Shown in pieces: positions 18,937 through 29,838 of a DNA stretch of 64,000 bases. Numbering within the stretch: position 1 is the stretch's first letter; each line of letters opens with the position of its first letter. Origin of the DNA: Blepharisma japonicum (lineage: Eukaryota; Ciliophora; Heterotrichea; Heterotrichida; Blepharismidae); assembly GCA_949751835.1 (NCBI GenBank), contig CATKHK010000110.1, positions 62,001 through 126,000 on the forward strand, written 5' to 3'. Position numbers and translations under genes: made by a program. The notes below the pieces were generated by a model. The model did not search any database. It had not been told where the DNA came from and saw only the letters and a list, made by a program, of their open reading frames with translations.

Positions 18937-19377
18937 TATTTCATTTAATTTACGCTTATTAAATGGTATTTCAGCAGAATGCAATTTTTTGTTTAGTCAT
19001 TTTTAATTAAATTTAAGGCTTGAAAAAGTATTCAAAATACCCTACTAGACTTTTAGATCATTTGATACATGACATAGGATTTTTGTTCAAAAAATATTGA
19101 ATCTGTGAAAAGAAATTTTTGCAAAAATCATTTTGCATATAAGTAAGATCTGGGAAGTTCCATTTCATATATATTGTCAACTGAGCAAGAAAACGTATTA
19201 CAATTCATTTTTTACTCTCTTCTATTTTTTAGGATTTTAAAAAATAATTTTTATTAATTAATTTCAAAGATAGGAGTAATTATGAGTTTCTATAGATTAA
19301 TACAATCTTCTAAATGCTCGCAGTCTTAATTTCATAATTTCTTTACATTAACAATGTTCCATTTTATATCGTAATCA
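18937..19377. promoter_or_regulatory. Divergent promoter region
   Basis: This 441-bp AT-rich spacer lies between the divergent GOST-like (minus) and rhodanese (plus) genes. It must contain both promoters. No defined motif or RNA gene is seen. Confidence 0.4.
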
Positions 19378-20250
19378 ATGCTTCATAATAGGTTGGATTT
19401 TCATATGAGTGTTTTTATTTCTTATGAAGAACTCAAAGAACTTAACCCAGAAAGCTACATGCTAATATATTGCCTCCCAAGGTCGAAAATCCCAGCACAG
19501 CATGTCCCAGGGTCATTTCTCTATTACATTGAAGATGATCCTGATCTGTTTATAAGAGAATCAGCATCAGTTGAATTAGACTCAAATAAAACAATAATTT
19601 GTCACGGGGCTGGTGACAGAATGGAATATTCCAGCAAAGCTTATTGAGGCTTCCGAGCAGCAGGGGCTACTAACATTTACGTACTGTTAGGAGGTTTTAA
19701 GCTTTTCAAAAATACAAACATAGAACTCTCTGATGGTGCTCCCCCATTGCTAAAGAAACGGACTGGGACTAAATTACAGTTCGATAGAAATTTAGTTATG
19801 ACAAGTCAAGATTTTTTAAAAAAGCAAGTAATTTATCATCAAATTTTTTACTTGGATGCCGTACCTTTTAATATGATTGATATCAGAGGGAATATACTGA
19901 CACAAAACCAGGTATCGCAAAATTTATCACAACGAGGGTTTTCTATTATACCAGATAGGGCAGCTATTGTACATGGACCTATGGCTGGGCTACTTGCACT
20001 GCTATTAAAATATTTAGATTATGATTCCGTAGCAATTGTTATTGGAGACACAAAAGCTATCACAGAAAGAGCGGAAACTAGTAGACTTTCTTATTCAGCT
20101 CATGAAGACAAAAAAAACAATGAGTCGAGCTTAATTTCAAAGTCATTTTTAGGAATTGATATATCTCACTATACAACTCAGCTGCCGGATTCAGAGAAAA
20201 TACAAGAATCAGGGAGAACAGAGCATAATTGCTATTGCACAATCATGTAA
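19378..20250 (+). CDS. Rhodanese-domain protein with C-terminal CaaX box
   Basis: Reading TGA at 19645 as Trp gives 290 residues. The first rhodanese domain (about 15-122) has the catalytic-type loop TIICHGAGDRMEYSSKAYW, with Cys as nucleophile candidate, and ends YVLLGGFKLF. A second region (about 135-235: FNMIDIRGNILTQNQ, AAIVHGPMAGLLALLLKY) looks like a degenerate rhodanese fold without the Cys. The C-terminus ...HNCYCTIM is a good CaaX motif (C-T-I-M, farnesyl type) with a nearby Cys for palmitate, so the protein is probably membrane-tethered. The active domain comes first, opposite to the gene at 1344. Met10 (19405) is an alternative start. Confidence 0.72.
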
Positions 20251-20329
20251 ACTATAAATTATTATTGATATAAAATATAAATATTTTTATAATTTTTATG
20301 TAATTGTCTTTTAAAGATTGTGAATTTTT

Positions 20330-21810
20330 CGCCAATTTGATTTTGATTATAATCATTTTCAAATTCAGTTAACTTCAATGCAAATTTTTATGTATCTTCC
20401 TTACTATGTTTGTTAATGTTCTTCTCTTGTTTTATATATGATGATAAATTTTTCCAAACGTTCAATGAAGTATAAAAGTCTACTTGGTCAGCAAAATGAT
20501 GCTCATATATTATTGCTTAAATTGTTTATAATTAACGGTTAAAATAGGATACTTTATTTTCTTAAAAGTGAACATTTTGAATTTATATTAAGGTAAATTT
20601 TCATATATTTAAAACAACGTTATCTCTATTAAATAAAAGCGACCTCAAAAATTATTTTCTTCTTATAAAGATCGAAGAAGTAGTTTTTTTCCAATATTCG
20701 AAATAAAACAAAATTTATCTCGAAAAAAAGCTTTTTATTGAATTGGATATCTTAAATAATGAAAGTAAACACTTCTGTAAAGTATCTTATTTTTTTATAT
20801 GACTTATGCTTTCTTGGGCAATTTTAATTCAGATCATGTCTTTTCTATTCATGAAAATGTTGCAAATCTACCAAATCATAGATTAAAGTTCCAATTTTTA
20901 TTATTCTTTCCTAGTTATCCTTCAACCTCAAAATTTCAAAACAATTTTTAGAGTAGAGGATCTGTTTCTTCACTGCCCTCAAAGCAAGTTAGAACAGATA
21001 TGCAAAGCCAAACATTAATAAAGTCTCTTTTCTAAGCAAAAAAATGACTTTCCATTTAATTCAAATTGTTTATAATTAACGATAAAAGTTAACGTCCAAA
21101 TGTGGAAATGAAAGTAAAAACCCTGAATAAATTTTATTTTTAAGGTAATTTTTATGAATTGATATATTTTACTAGCAACTCAGCTGTTAAATACCAAAAA
21201 AATGCAAGACTCATCGATAGAGCTTATGCTACTGCTAAATATACAAAAATATGCAAATAATTTATATAAACTAATGATTATTTACTGAGAAAACTTAAAA
21301 CTTTTGTAATATCTATCTCTTATAAAAAATTCCTTTTGTGTTCTTCATTTCTACGCAATTATTATCATTGATATTTTATTATATTAAACTTAAGAAAATG
21401 ATTCCTTTCCTTATGGCTTTATTTTGAAATAGTCTTCCTGCTAGTAAATGATGGATCATAATTTATCTATCTTATTTCAACCAATACAATTCCTGATTTC
21501 TAGATTTCTTTGCTCTATGCTTCTAACATTTGCAGGATTTTAAATAGGATGAAGGGATTAATAATTTCTTATTTAGAAAGTTATCATTCTCCCTCTGGTT
21601 TTCTCTATAATCTTAATATTTTCTAATTCGAAATTTGAGAGATGTCTAATTGTATAGTCGATTAAGAATTTTCAGCTGATTTCGTTATTCTCTTATATGT
21701 TTACAAGAGTGATTCCTACTAATAGTAGTATGACAGCTCATCTAAAATAATCTGTGTAAATTAGAGCAATCATATTTCATTTATTTTAAATTGTTTATAA
21801 TTAACGATAA
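20330..21810 (+). repeat. Tandem block 1 (classes A-B-C)
   Basis: This block contains box classes A, B and C in that order. Large stretches of it, not only the 20-bp boxes, align by eye with 22330-23910: for example the strip beginning CTTTATTTTC after box A, the strip around 20880-21060, and the CTCCCTCTGGTTTTCT strip near 21590. Confidence 0.65.
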
Positions 21811-22059
21811 AATGTTATGATATTGGAAAAGTAACATATTTATGCTGAAGCTGTTATTAAGCAACTTAGATTTTCATTTATTTAGAGTGAAGTGCTAACT
21901 TTCTCTATATTCAATCTGAAATCGAAACACTTGTGGTCAAACTACCTACTAGAGTATTATCAACGTTATAGTTCTTAATTATATAGGATTTTTAAATACA
22001 TATCTCAGGATGAAAGCTTTAGAGCTTTGTAATTGTCGTCAATTCCACTTTGATAATAA

Positions 22060-23910
22060 TCCTGTTAAGATTCAATTGACTTCAACTCATATCTTTTATT
22101 TCTTCCCAATGATAGATCTTAATAGTCTCCTCTTGTTTTCTATGTGATAATAATTTTTTACAAATGCCCAAGATAATATAAAAGTCTATGTGATCAGCAA
22201 AATGAGGCTCTTATATTATTGTTTAAATTGTTTATAATTAACGGCTAAAATAGGATACTTTATTTTTAAAAGTGAAATTTTTAATTTTAAATTTATATTA
22301 AGATGAAAGTTATAGAATTTGATCTTTTTTCAATTTGATTTGTTGCAATCCTTGTAAAATTCAGTTAACTTCAATCTAAAATGTTGGATAGCTTCCCTTA
22401 TTGTAGTTCCTAATTGTTTTCTATATAATGATAAATTTTTCCAAATATAAATGTTTACCTGATCAGCATAATGGTTTTCATATATTACATTGTTAATAAT
22501 TAACGGCTAAAATAGGATGCTTTATTTCTTATAAGCGAAATTTTAATTTTGAATTTAGATTAAGTTTATCCATAAGTAAAGTATATCTTTTTAAATACAG
22601 TCACCTCAAGAGTTATTTTCTTATTTGTAATTGTGTTATTTTTTTCCAGATATTCAAAATAAAACGAAATTTCTCTCAACATAAAAATGATTGATTTGAA
22701 TTAAATATCTTGAATAATGAAAGTAAACATTTCTGCAAATTATTTTCTCTTATTTTTCGTATCCAATTTCTTATTTAATTTCTTCTTTTAAGTTTTTTCA
22801 ATCTTATTTTAAAGGTAGCATATCTAAATTCTTAGTTGAATATTCCATATTTCACTGCTAAGCAAATTTATGAGTTAAACAAAATTCAGCAAATAAAGAG
22901 TTACAAAATCTCCTCTTTCATATATAAGGTGCCACTTTCTAAGAGCGAGACTGATCTATATGATATAAGCAATTAGCAGTTAAATACTTTTGGACAAGGA
23001 AAAAAAAATTATTGCTTAAAATGAAATTCTTTATTTCCTAGTATTTTTGGACAATTTTAATTCAGCTCATATCTTTTTGCCATTCATAAAAATACCACAA
23101 ATCCGCTAAAAAACAAATTTTTATTATTCTTTTCTAGTATATCCCTCAACCAAGAAATTTCAAAACAGATTTTTTTGTAATTGAAAATCTTTTTCTTCAC
23201 TGTCCTCAGAGCAAGTAAAGCCAAGTATAAAAAGCTCAACATTGAAAAAGTTTCTTTACAAAGTGTTAGAATCATCGACCATTTAATTTAAATTGTTTAT
23301 AATTAACGATAAAAGTTAAAGTTCAAATGTGGCCATGAAGGTAAAAAACCCAAATAAAGCTTTACTTTAAAGTCCTTTATAAGGAATATATATTTCACTA
23401 GCAACTCAGCAGTTAAATACAGAGAAAATGCAAAAATCATCGATAGAGCTTTCTGTTGCTGTGCAATTATACAAATAATATACAAATAATCTTATATAAA
23501 CTATAATTATGTAATGATTTTTGCAATATCTATCTTATCAAGCTTAATATCAATTTTTCCGCAATTATTAATGCTGATTTCCCTATTAGGCTAACTTCAA
23601 ATACTTTTCTCATGGCTTTGTTTTAAAATCTAGGCTTTAAGCTAAGCAAATGGCAATTCATTATTTAGCTATCTAATTTTAACCGAAGATCAATCTGATA
23701 TCTCAGTCTTTTCATTAAATGATTCTACCTTTTGCAAAATTTTAACTAGTCTAATGTGTTAGTAATCTCTCTTTTTTTTAATTATATAGTTCTCCCTCTG
23801 GTTTTCTATATGATTATAATACTTTCCAAATGCTAAATTTGCTATCATACCTATTTCAATCGTTGATTGAGTATCATACATTATTATTTAAATTGTTTAT
23901 AATTAACGGA
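22060..23910 (+). repeat. Tandem block 2 (classes A-A-B-C)
   Basis: This is a second, diverged copy of the 20330-21810 block with class A present twice (boxes at 22224 and 22487, 263 bp apart). Corresponding boxes of blocks 1 and 2 lie about 2.0-2.2 kb apart. Insertions and deletions of tens of bases separate the copies. Confidence 0.65.
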
Positions 23911-24147
23911 TTAAATAGATACTTTTAAGATATGATATGATTAAAATGGCTGTTTTTAATTTTAAAATTATATTAATATCGATTTAGCCTTAATTTTCAT
24001 AGATTTATTTAAATTAAAATTTGATCAATCTCTGCTATGTAGAATTGGCTTTGCTATTGTATTTTAATGCTTCTTCTTATATTTTTTGAAATCTCTCTTT
24101 CTAAATTTAAATAATTAATATTACGCTTTTAGTTTTTGTTCAAATAT

Positions 24148-24540
24148 ATGAACAAGTTTGTAGATTCATATACTTTAAAAGGGATTTCTAAGCTGGCTAT
24201 CCTCCAAATTCCTGCAGCTATTGTCAAGCAGGGGCTAAAGACAAAAAATAGAGCTTGCAGCATATGGCGAATTTGGTGATGATTCAGAGGCACTGTAACA
24301 CCAGCTATGGCATATATGGTCTATAGCCTCATAGAGTATTTCAAAGTTTCTGCTTTTTGGTCTAATAGATATCTGCGCGATCAGAAACACTTTTCAAAAG
24401 AAATAGAAGGGATTACCTGCTGGATAATTTGATACAGTGGCCAATACCATTTCCTCTTAGGTAGAAGGTGCAGACAAGTGAAGCAAGACGAAAATTTAAC
24501 GTCCTGCCCAACACTCTCAGAAAACTACTTGATATCATAA
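24148..24540 (+). CDS. TGA-decoded ORF of unknown origin in the repeat region
   Basis: From the ATG at 24148, 130 codons are open if three TGA (two adjacent) are read as Trp. The DNA is less AT-rich than its surroundings and coding-like. The peptide is basic and rich in Trp and aromatics (NRACSIWRIWWWFRGTV, YFKVSAFWSNRYLRDQ), with CRQVKQDENL near the end. A transposase fragment of a plain DNA transposon is possible, since QVKQDE could be a DDE-type acidic site, but no family is recognisable and no terminal repeats were found. Further coding-like sequence in another frame follows at 24550-24650. Confidence 0.35.
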
Positions 24541-25479
24541 TTAAGGCTAATATTTGCAGATTCTTCATCAAAATGATGAACTAAGAAAAAAGCAAGTATT
24601 GTCCAAGCACGATTATGACTCGGTCTATAAACAGACAATATTCATAATGAAAAAACTTTTATTAGGAATAGAAAAATTAATAGAAAACATATATATAATC
24701 CTTCGTATTAGGATAAAAAATATATCGGGAAGATTACTGATAATATTTTAAAAGTTTTAGTATCAAAATAAATATAAATAATTTTATACCATCTAAAATT
24801 TCTTATCATTCGAGCCCACTAAATATTGCTTAGTTAAGTTCTCCAGCACCCTTCAAAACATCATATTTCTTAAATACTAAGAATTTTATGCCAAATTTTT
24901 TCCCCAATAAGTAATGTTCTCTTCGATGTTTTCAAAAGGAATTCCTAATAAAAGTAATATACCAGTTCCCTAAAAGTATCTGTACAAATTATAGCAATCA
25001 TAAATCATTTATTTTAAATTGTTTATAATTAACGATAAATTTTTATGATAATGAAAATAAAATATTAATGCTGAAGCTATAATTAAACAACTTCTATTCT
25101 CATTTATTAAAGCTCAGTGCTTTTCTGCAATGCAGAACTCTCATTCTTTCGAATCTTTATTTTAATCATTTTATTTCTTAAAGGGAGGTAAGGAAAATAT
25201 TTTATATATAAAAAAGCTTATAAATTTCTATATAAAGCAAGACTCTAAAATCTTTCAGATATAAATAACTTTTAATTATAAAATGATTCAAAAATATAAC
25301 ATATGTCCCATAATAAAATATGAAATTTCCATACTTAAAGCTCTCGATGACTAAATAAAATGTTCATCAGTAGCGTAATCCTTTCCGGATTCGTTACTAG
25401 AGGATGATAACAACACACTGCTATTAGTGAGCACTGCGACTGTCTGATACATATCTCTAAATCTTCATAAATCATATAA

Positions 25480-26583
25480 ATGGAATTAAGCTTTGAGTGT
25501 CCAATTTGCTTAGAAGAATACAATTCTGAGTATAAGCCGCTTATTATGCCATGTGGGCATAATGCATGCATCGAATGCCTTACAGGGCTAGCCAGATCAG
25601 GTTCAATAATATGTCCTACTTGTCGAACTGCTCATAATAACGTCAATGTTAACACATTAACAGTGAATTATGCTCTCATCCCTTCAAGTCCAGGAAAATC
25701 TAAGGGTAATTCGACGAAACAGTACATCTTAGATCACATGGAAACGATCCAGCAGCAGCTTAGCACACTTCAAAAAGCAGACTCCACCCTCAGAAATGAT
25801 TATGACTTAGCTCAAGGCTATAATAGACGCTGCCGAGATGACTCAAATGATAAAATCGACTTATTAATCTCTACATTGCAAAACTTAAAGAAAAAATTTA
25901 ATACTTTAATAGAAGAAAGTGAGAGAGTTAATGAGCAAAATTTATCTCAAAGAATTAATGCTATCCAAATCAAGCTTGAGGAAAGAAATGCGTTGATGGC
26001 TGATTTACAAGGAGCTTATAGTAATGGAAATGAGCTTAGCGCGCAGTCAAAAATAAATTTACGAAACCTTCATGATGTGCCTAACTTAGAAACGCCGTTT
26101 ACATATTACAAATACTCTGAGAATCCTGACCCAACTTTTTCACAAATTTTAAATAATACTGGAGGATCAATTGCTGCGGAAAAAATAATATCATTAGAAG
26201 AAATTAAGCCTCCACAACCTGTAATTCAGCTAGCTCCTGAAAATAAAGCTGTACCAAAAGTTAGAGTTGCTCCTAAAAAAGTTGCCCAAGCAAAAGAAGA
26301 GGAAAAAGCGCCGAACCCTATTCAGCCCAGACAGAAAATTGCTGAGAAGCCACAGTTAACAGGGTGGCTTGTCCAAAACAGGTTTTCTGTTTTTGGGCCT
26401 GTAGAGCCATGGATGAGTGCTCAGCTTGACGAAGGCAAAAATAAAGGAAAAGTCGAATTCGAAATTTTTGATCCTAAAGGAACTCCAGCTTATAAAGTTA
26501 ATTTAGTTGAGCAGAAGAGTTATAAATGACACCCAAGGCTAAAAGAATACAAGTGTCCAAGAAAATTAGAATATCATCCTTAA
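25480..26583 (+). CDS. RING-finger protein (probable E3 ubiquitin ligase)
   Basis: This 367-residue protein starts with a C3HC4 RING: Cys7, Cys10, Cys25, His27, Cys30, Cys33, Cys45 and Cys48 (CPICLEEY, MPCGHNACIEC, CPTCR). A coiled-coil region follows (about 85-185), then a Pro/Lys-rich linker and a conserved-looking C-terminal region (GWLVQNRFSVFGPVEPWM). TGA at about 26527 is Trp and extends the protein by 19 residues to TAA at 26583. RING plus coiled coil is the TRIM-like order, but no B-box is present. Ubiquitin ligase activity is inferred from the RING alone. The DNAJC11 gene starts 43 bp downstream. Confidence 0.85.
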
Positions 26584-26625
26584 ATAACTTTTATAGTTTA
26601 CATACTTTAATTAATTTATCTAAAA

Positions 26626-28248
26626 ATGTCAAGTGATGATTACTACTCATTGCTTGGCGTCCACCAAGACGCTACCCCTGACGAAATAAAAGATAGTTTC
26701 CAAAATCTCAGTTTACTCACACACCCCGACAAGCAGCCAGCTCATTTAAGAGAAAATGCCCAACAGTCTTTTAATAAACTTTTAGAAGCTCGAGATGTCC
26801 TTTTAGACGAAGCCAAAAGATTTGCATATGATCGATATGGACAGGCTGGGGTCGAATTATTGAAAAATAATAACTACGCAATACAGACTGTAGATGATCA
26901 GCATAAATTAGATAGAAAATTAAAAGGGTGGCTTAAACTTCTGAAAGAACAAGAAATCAGGGCGGAATTAAACCCAAAATCTTCAGCTATTATGACTTTG
27001 ACTTGTGCAAAATATATAGATTCTTTAGACCACACTTATTATAAACAAAAAGAAATCCCTGTTAAACCTTCATTAAGGCTAGAATCTTTACAATTGCAGG
27101 AATCAGTTAAATATGAGTTTACTGAAAATGTGTCAGGGAATATAGGATTTATGATATATACTAAAGGAGGATTTGGGTTCAGCACAATAATGCCGAATAT
27201 TATGTGGAGGTGGAAAGACTATGTGGCACAAGCACAAGTCCAAGTAGGTGATAGAAATGCCTGCGCAGTCTCAATTACAAAAAGCTTTGAAAAAATGACA
27301 ATTGTAGGGCAAGTTAATATGCTTAACGGAGGAGCGCTTGGAACATTTATGATACAAAGAAGGATTTCTGATACTTGTTATAGCGATTTAAAGCTTCAGC
27401 AAGGAATCACAAATTCATTTGAAGCAGGCGTGCACAAAAATTTTGGGGAAAAGAAAAAAGTTAGTTTGAAATCAAATGTAAATCAGTCAGATTTGTCACT
27501 TGGAATTTCAGGATCATATAAATTGAATAAAAATACAGTGCTTAAATCTGGGGTTGATTTAGTTATGAACACTCCAGAAAACGCTCTAAAATTACACACA
27601 TCACTCGGAGTCCTCTTGCAGCTTAGCAAGCAAACAGCTATGGGCTACAGTCTTGAAACCCAAGGCGAAGACGTACTTTTTGTTACAAAAATAAAACGCG
27701 GTCACATAAATTTCGAAATTCCTCTTTACCTTTCTCACGCTATGTCTTATAAAGGCTGGCTAATTGGTGCAGCATGTGTATTGTTTGGGTCATTTTTGAC
27801 TAAAAAGATATATAGCCTTCTCTATAAAAATCCCAAGACTCAGCTGAAAAAGGAAAAAGAAAGCGAAATTGAAGAAAAAAAGTTTAGGTATAGGCAAGAG
27901 CTATTAAGCATAATTCCGAACGCAAAAAGGATTGCTGAAGAAGAAGTAGCGAAAAAAGGATTAGTCATTATAGAAGCATTTTATGGTAAAAGTGAAGTGA
28001 TTGAAAAAGTAAGAAGAAATGAGGAAAATAAAAGTGAGGAAATTCTTGAAGTCAAATATCTTATACAACATTTAGTAGAAAACTCCAAATTGAATTTGCC
28101 AAATACTACAAAGTCTATTTTGCCTGGGTTTTATAACCCTTGTATTGACGCCTCTGTGAAGCCTTATTTGTATATTAAATACTCGTATGGAGATGCTATT
28201 GACATGCTGATTGCTAAAGATGAAGATGCAATAAATATTCCTATTTAA
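26626..28248 (+). CDS. DNAJC11: DNAJC11-type J-domain protein
   Basis: This 540-residue protein has an N-terminal J domain (about 4-70) with the HPD motif (THPDKQP) and RYGQAGVELL after it. The middle (about 140-370) is beta-rich, as in DNAJC11. A membrane-like segment follows (WLIGAACVLFGSFLTKKIY, about 380) and then the C-terminal DUF3395 domain (GLVIIEAFYGK, LIQHLVENSKLNLPNTTKS, LPGFYNPC), which matches human DNAJC11 closely. DNAJC11 belongs to the mitochondrial intermembrane bridging (MICOS-SAM) system and affects cristae. The DUF3395 match makes the assignment firm. The gene is tail-to-tail with the TMEM230-like gene, 32 bp apart. Confidence 0.92.
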   Translation: MSSDDYYSLLGVHQDATPDEIKDSFQNLSLLTHPDKQPAHLRENAQQSFNKLLEARDVLLDEAKRFAYDRYGQAGVELLKNNNYAIQTVDDQHKLDRKLKGWLKLLKEQEIRAELNPKSSAIMTLTCAKYIDSLDHTYYKQKEIPVKPSLRLESLQLQESVKYEFTENVSGNIGFMIYTKGGFGFSTIMPNIMWRWKDYVAQAQVQVGDRNACAVSITKSFEKMTIVGQVNMLNGGALGTFMIQRRISDTCYSDLKLQQGITNSFEAGVHKNFGEKKKVSLKSNVNQSDLSLGISGSYKLNKNTVLKSGVDLVMNTPENALKLHTSLGVLLQLSKQTAMGYSLETQGEDVLFVTKIKRGHINFEIPLYLSHAMSYKGWLIGAACVLFGSFLTKKIYSLLYKNPKTQLKKEKESEIEEKKFRYRQELLSIIPNAKRIAEEEVAKKGLVIIEAFYGKSEVIEKVRRNEENKSEEILEVKYLIQHLVENSKLNLPNTTKSILPGFYNPCIDASVKPYLYIKYSYGDAIDMLIAKDEDAINIPI

Positions 28249-28280
28249 GCTTTATTTATTAAGAACTATTATAATCTTAA

Positions 28281-28649
28281 TTATATGTCAGGGATTTCGT
28301 TCAAAATTCTTTTTCTTTCCAGAGGATGTGCGTTATATGCTCTGAACAAGTTAATGAAATAAAAGACTAATGGAATTGATAAAATACCCGCAATTATCCA
28401 ATAAGGGAGACCTTCAGCTATAAATTTTGCTTTGGCTTGTGCTACGATGCCTATAATAATTAACGAAACGACTGCTATACTCAATGAAATAGTAAGGATG
28501 ATTTTTCCATAAGGGAATTCATAGCTTTCGACCTCTATAGTTTCGCCTTCCTCGACTTCAAAACTTTCTGCTAAAATTTCTTTAGCAATGTCTGGTGGGA
28601 CTAAGATTTCTGGCTCAGATTTTGTCACAGAGGCATCTTTCGAGTCCAT
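28281..28649 (-). CDS. TMEM230/TMEM134-like two-helix membrane protein
   Basis: This 122-residue protein has an acidic N-terminal half (FEVEEGETIEVESYEFPYGK) and two membrane helices (about 50-70 KIILTISLSIAVVSLIIIGIV and 82-104 YWIIAGILSIPLVFYFINLF), followed by RAYNAHPLERKRILNEIPDI. The spacing and the end 'HLRxAY...DIPD' match the DUF872 family (TMEM230, TMEM134), small membrane proteins of secretory and endosomal vesicles. The assignment is by layout and C-terminal motif. Upstream lies a 378-bp spacer shared with the DJ-1 3' end. Confidence 0.65.
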   Translation of the reverse strand: MDSKDASVTKSEPEILVPPDIAKEILAESFEVEEGETIEVESYEFPYGKIILTISLSIAVVSLIIIGIVAQAKAKFIAEGLPYWIIAGILSIPLVFYFINLFRAYNAHPLERKRILNEIPDI

Positions 28650-29027
28650 TATCTAGATTTTATACTGGAACTATTTAAATTTAATAATGAAAATTTTATA
28701 ATATATGGGTTATAATAAATGAACGAATAAGAGAGAATTACTTTAGTTTTTGAGAAAAAAATATAAACTCAGGACGCACTGAGTAAATTTGTGAAAAAAT
28801 AATTTTATACATTTTTAGTTAGATTTTCTAAAGAAAAGAATATATGCAATATCTTCAAATGAAGGGGGTTTAAACTTTAAATTTTATGTTTTAAGATAAG
28901 GTTTGTAATATTAAGTTTTAGAATATTTTTTGCTATGGAGTGTTATCAAGAAATAAATTTCAAAACGATTTCTTGAAAATTATATTTTTAAACATAAAAG
29001 TTATGCATTCTTTCATTAATGAATTAA
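28650..29027. other. Gene-free spacer
   Basis: This 378-bp AT-rich spacer lies between the TMEM230-like start (minus) and the DJ-1 stop (minus). No frame, RNA or repeat is recognised. Confidence 0.35.
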
Positions 29028-29600
29028 TTACCGAAAGACAATTGTATGTGACAATTCATTAGCTCTTTCTTGCCCATACAAGACTTCAACAAGTTTAAGT
29101 CCAAATTCCATAGCAGTCCCTGGCCCTTTGCTTGTAATACACTTATTGCTTACAACAACTCTATCATGTACCCTCGATTTATTTTGGAGCTGTTTTTCAC
29201 AGCTTGGATAACAAGTCCCAACTTCTCCTTCTAATAGCCCATGAGTCTCAAATACAAGAGCAGGGGCAGCACAAATTGCTGCATACCATTTTTGGCTTTG
29301 TTTTTGCCTTCTTAACATCTCTATAAGTGTCGGGTCATCCCTTAAGTTTCCAGTCCCAGGACCTCCAGGCACGACAATCATATCAAAATCTTGGTTGCTT
29401 ACATTTGAGATCAGATCATCTGCAATGATTCTGACTCCTTTACCTAGAGTTACTTCAAGTGAGTTTCCCGATGCAGCTAAGACGACTTCTGCTTGGCATC
29501 TTCTTAATAAATCTAAAGGAGTTAGCAATTCAATTTCTTCAGAACCATTGGTCACTGCGACTAAAACTCTTACCATGCTGCGCTTAATAAATCTAATCAT
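29028..29600 (-). CDS. PARK7: DJ-1/PARK7-family protein
   Basis: This 190-residue protein has the DJ-1 core: EEIELLTPLDLLRR with the acidic Glu near residue 22, MIVVPGGPGTGNL, and the nucleophile elbow YAAICAAP with Cys110, the oxidation-sensing Cys106 of human DJ-1. The C-terminal CITSKGPGTAMEFGLKLVE also matches. His126 of the human catalytic region is Tyr here (GTCYPS), so hydrolase-like chemistry may differ. Family roles are glyoxal detoxification and redox sensing. The first eight residues are an extension (MIRFIKRS); Met9 is an alternative start that gives the canonical length. Confidence 0.9.
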   Translation of the reverse strand: MIRFIKRSMVRVLVAVTNGSEEIELLTPLDLLRRCQAEVVLAASGNSLEVTLGKGVRIIADDLISNVSNQDFDMIVVPGGPGTGNLRDDPTLIEMLRRQKQSQKWYAAICAAPALVFETHGLLEGEVGTCYPSCEKQLQNKSRVHDRVVVSNKCITSKGPGTAMEFGLKLVEVLYGQERANELSHTIVFR

Positions 29601-29838
29601 TTTCCAGAAGATGAATAGTGCATATAATTATCGAAAAACTATAAAATTATTTGTTTTAGAATGAAAATGCACTATTTAACTTAAAAATAATTATATTTTT
29701 TAGAGAACCTAACGTGCTATCTTTGCCAATAAAAGTTTTACGGATTAATATAAGTATATCTAGGCTTTTATTAAAGCAATCTGGCACTTAGAATAAAGAA
29801 ACAATAAAAAATAATGATAATGCAAATAAGTATTTTAA

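Larger units (their letters stand above)
20251..25479. repeat. Gene-poor region of diverged tandem blocks with eight copies of a 20-bp box
   Basis: No host gene is recognised over 5.2 kb. The box TAAATTGTTTATAATTAACG (last bases followed by GATAAA or GGCTAAAATAGG) occurs on the plus strand at about 20518, 21062, 21787, 22224, 22487 (variant ACATTGTTAATAATTAACG), 23289, 23889 and 25015. The DNA before each box falls into three related classes. Class A (before 20518, 22224, 22487) carries AAAAGTCTA...TGATCAGCAAAATG. Class B (before 21062, 23289) carries TTATTATTCTTT...CTTCACTG. Class C (before 21787, 23889, 25015) carries CTCCCTCTGGTTTTCT or GAGCAATCAT. The blocks are too diverged for a young satellite, yet the box itself stays almost invariant. 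Confidence 0.8.

Noticed and set aside
23084-23485. Two minus-strand frames of about 60 codons in the repeat region
   Set aside because: They are not preserved in the matching positions of the sister block (20880-21280), so they are chance frames.
20518-25034. CRISPR-like array from the repeated 20-mer
   Set aside because: Spacing varies from 263 to 1126 bp, spacers are themselves related, and the genome is eukaryotic.
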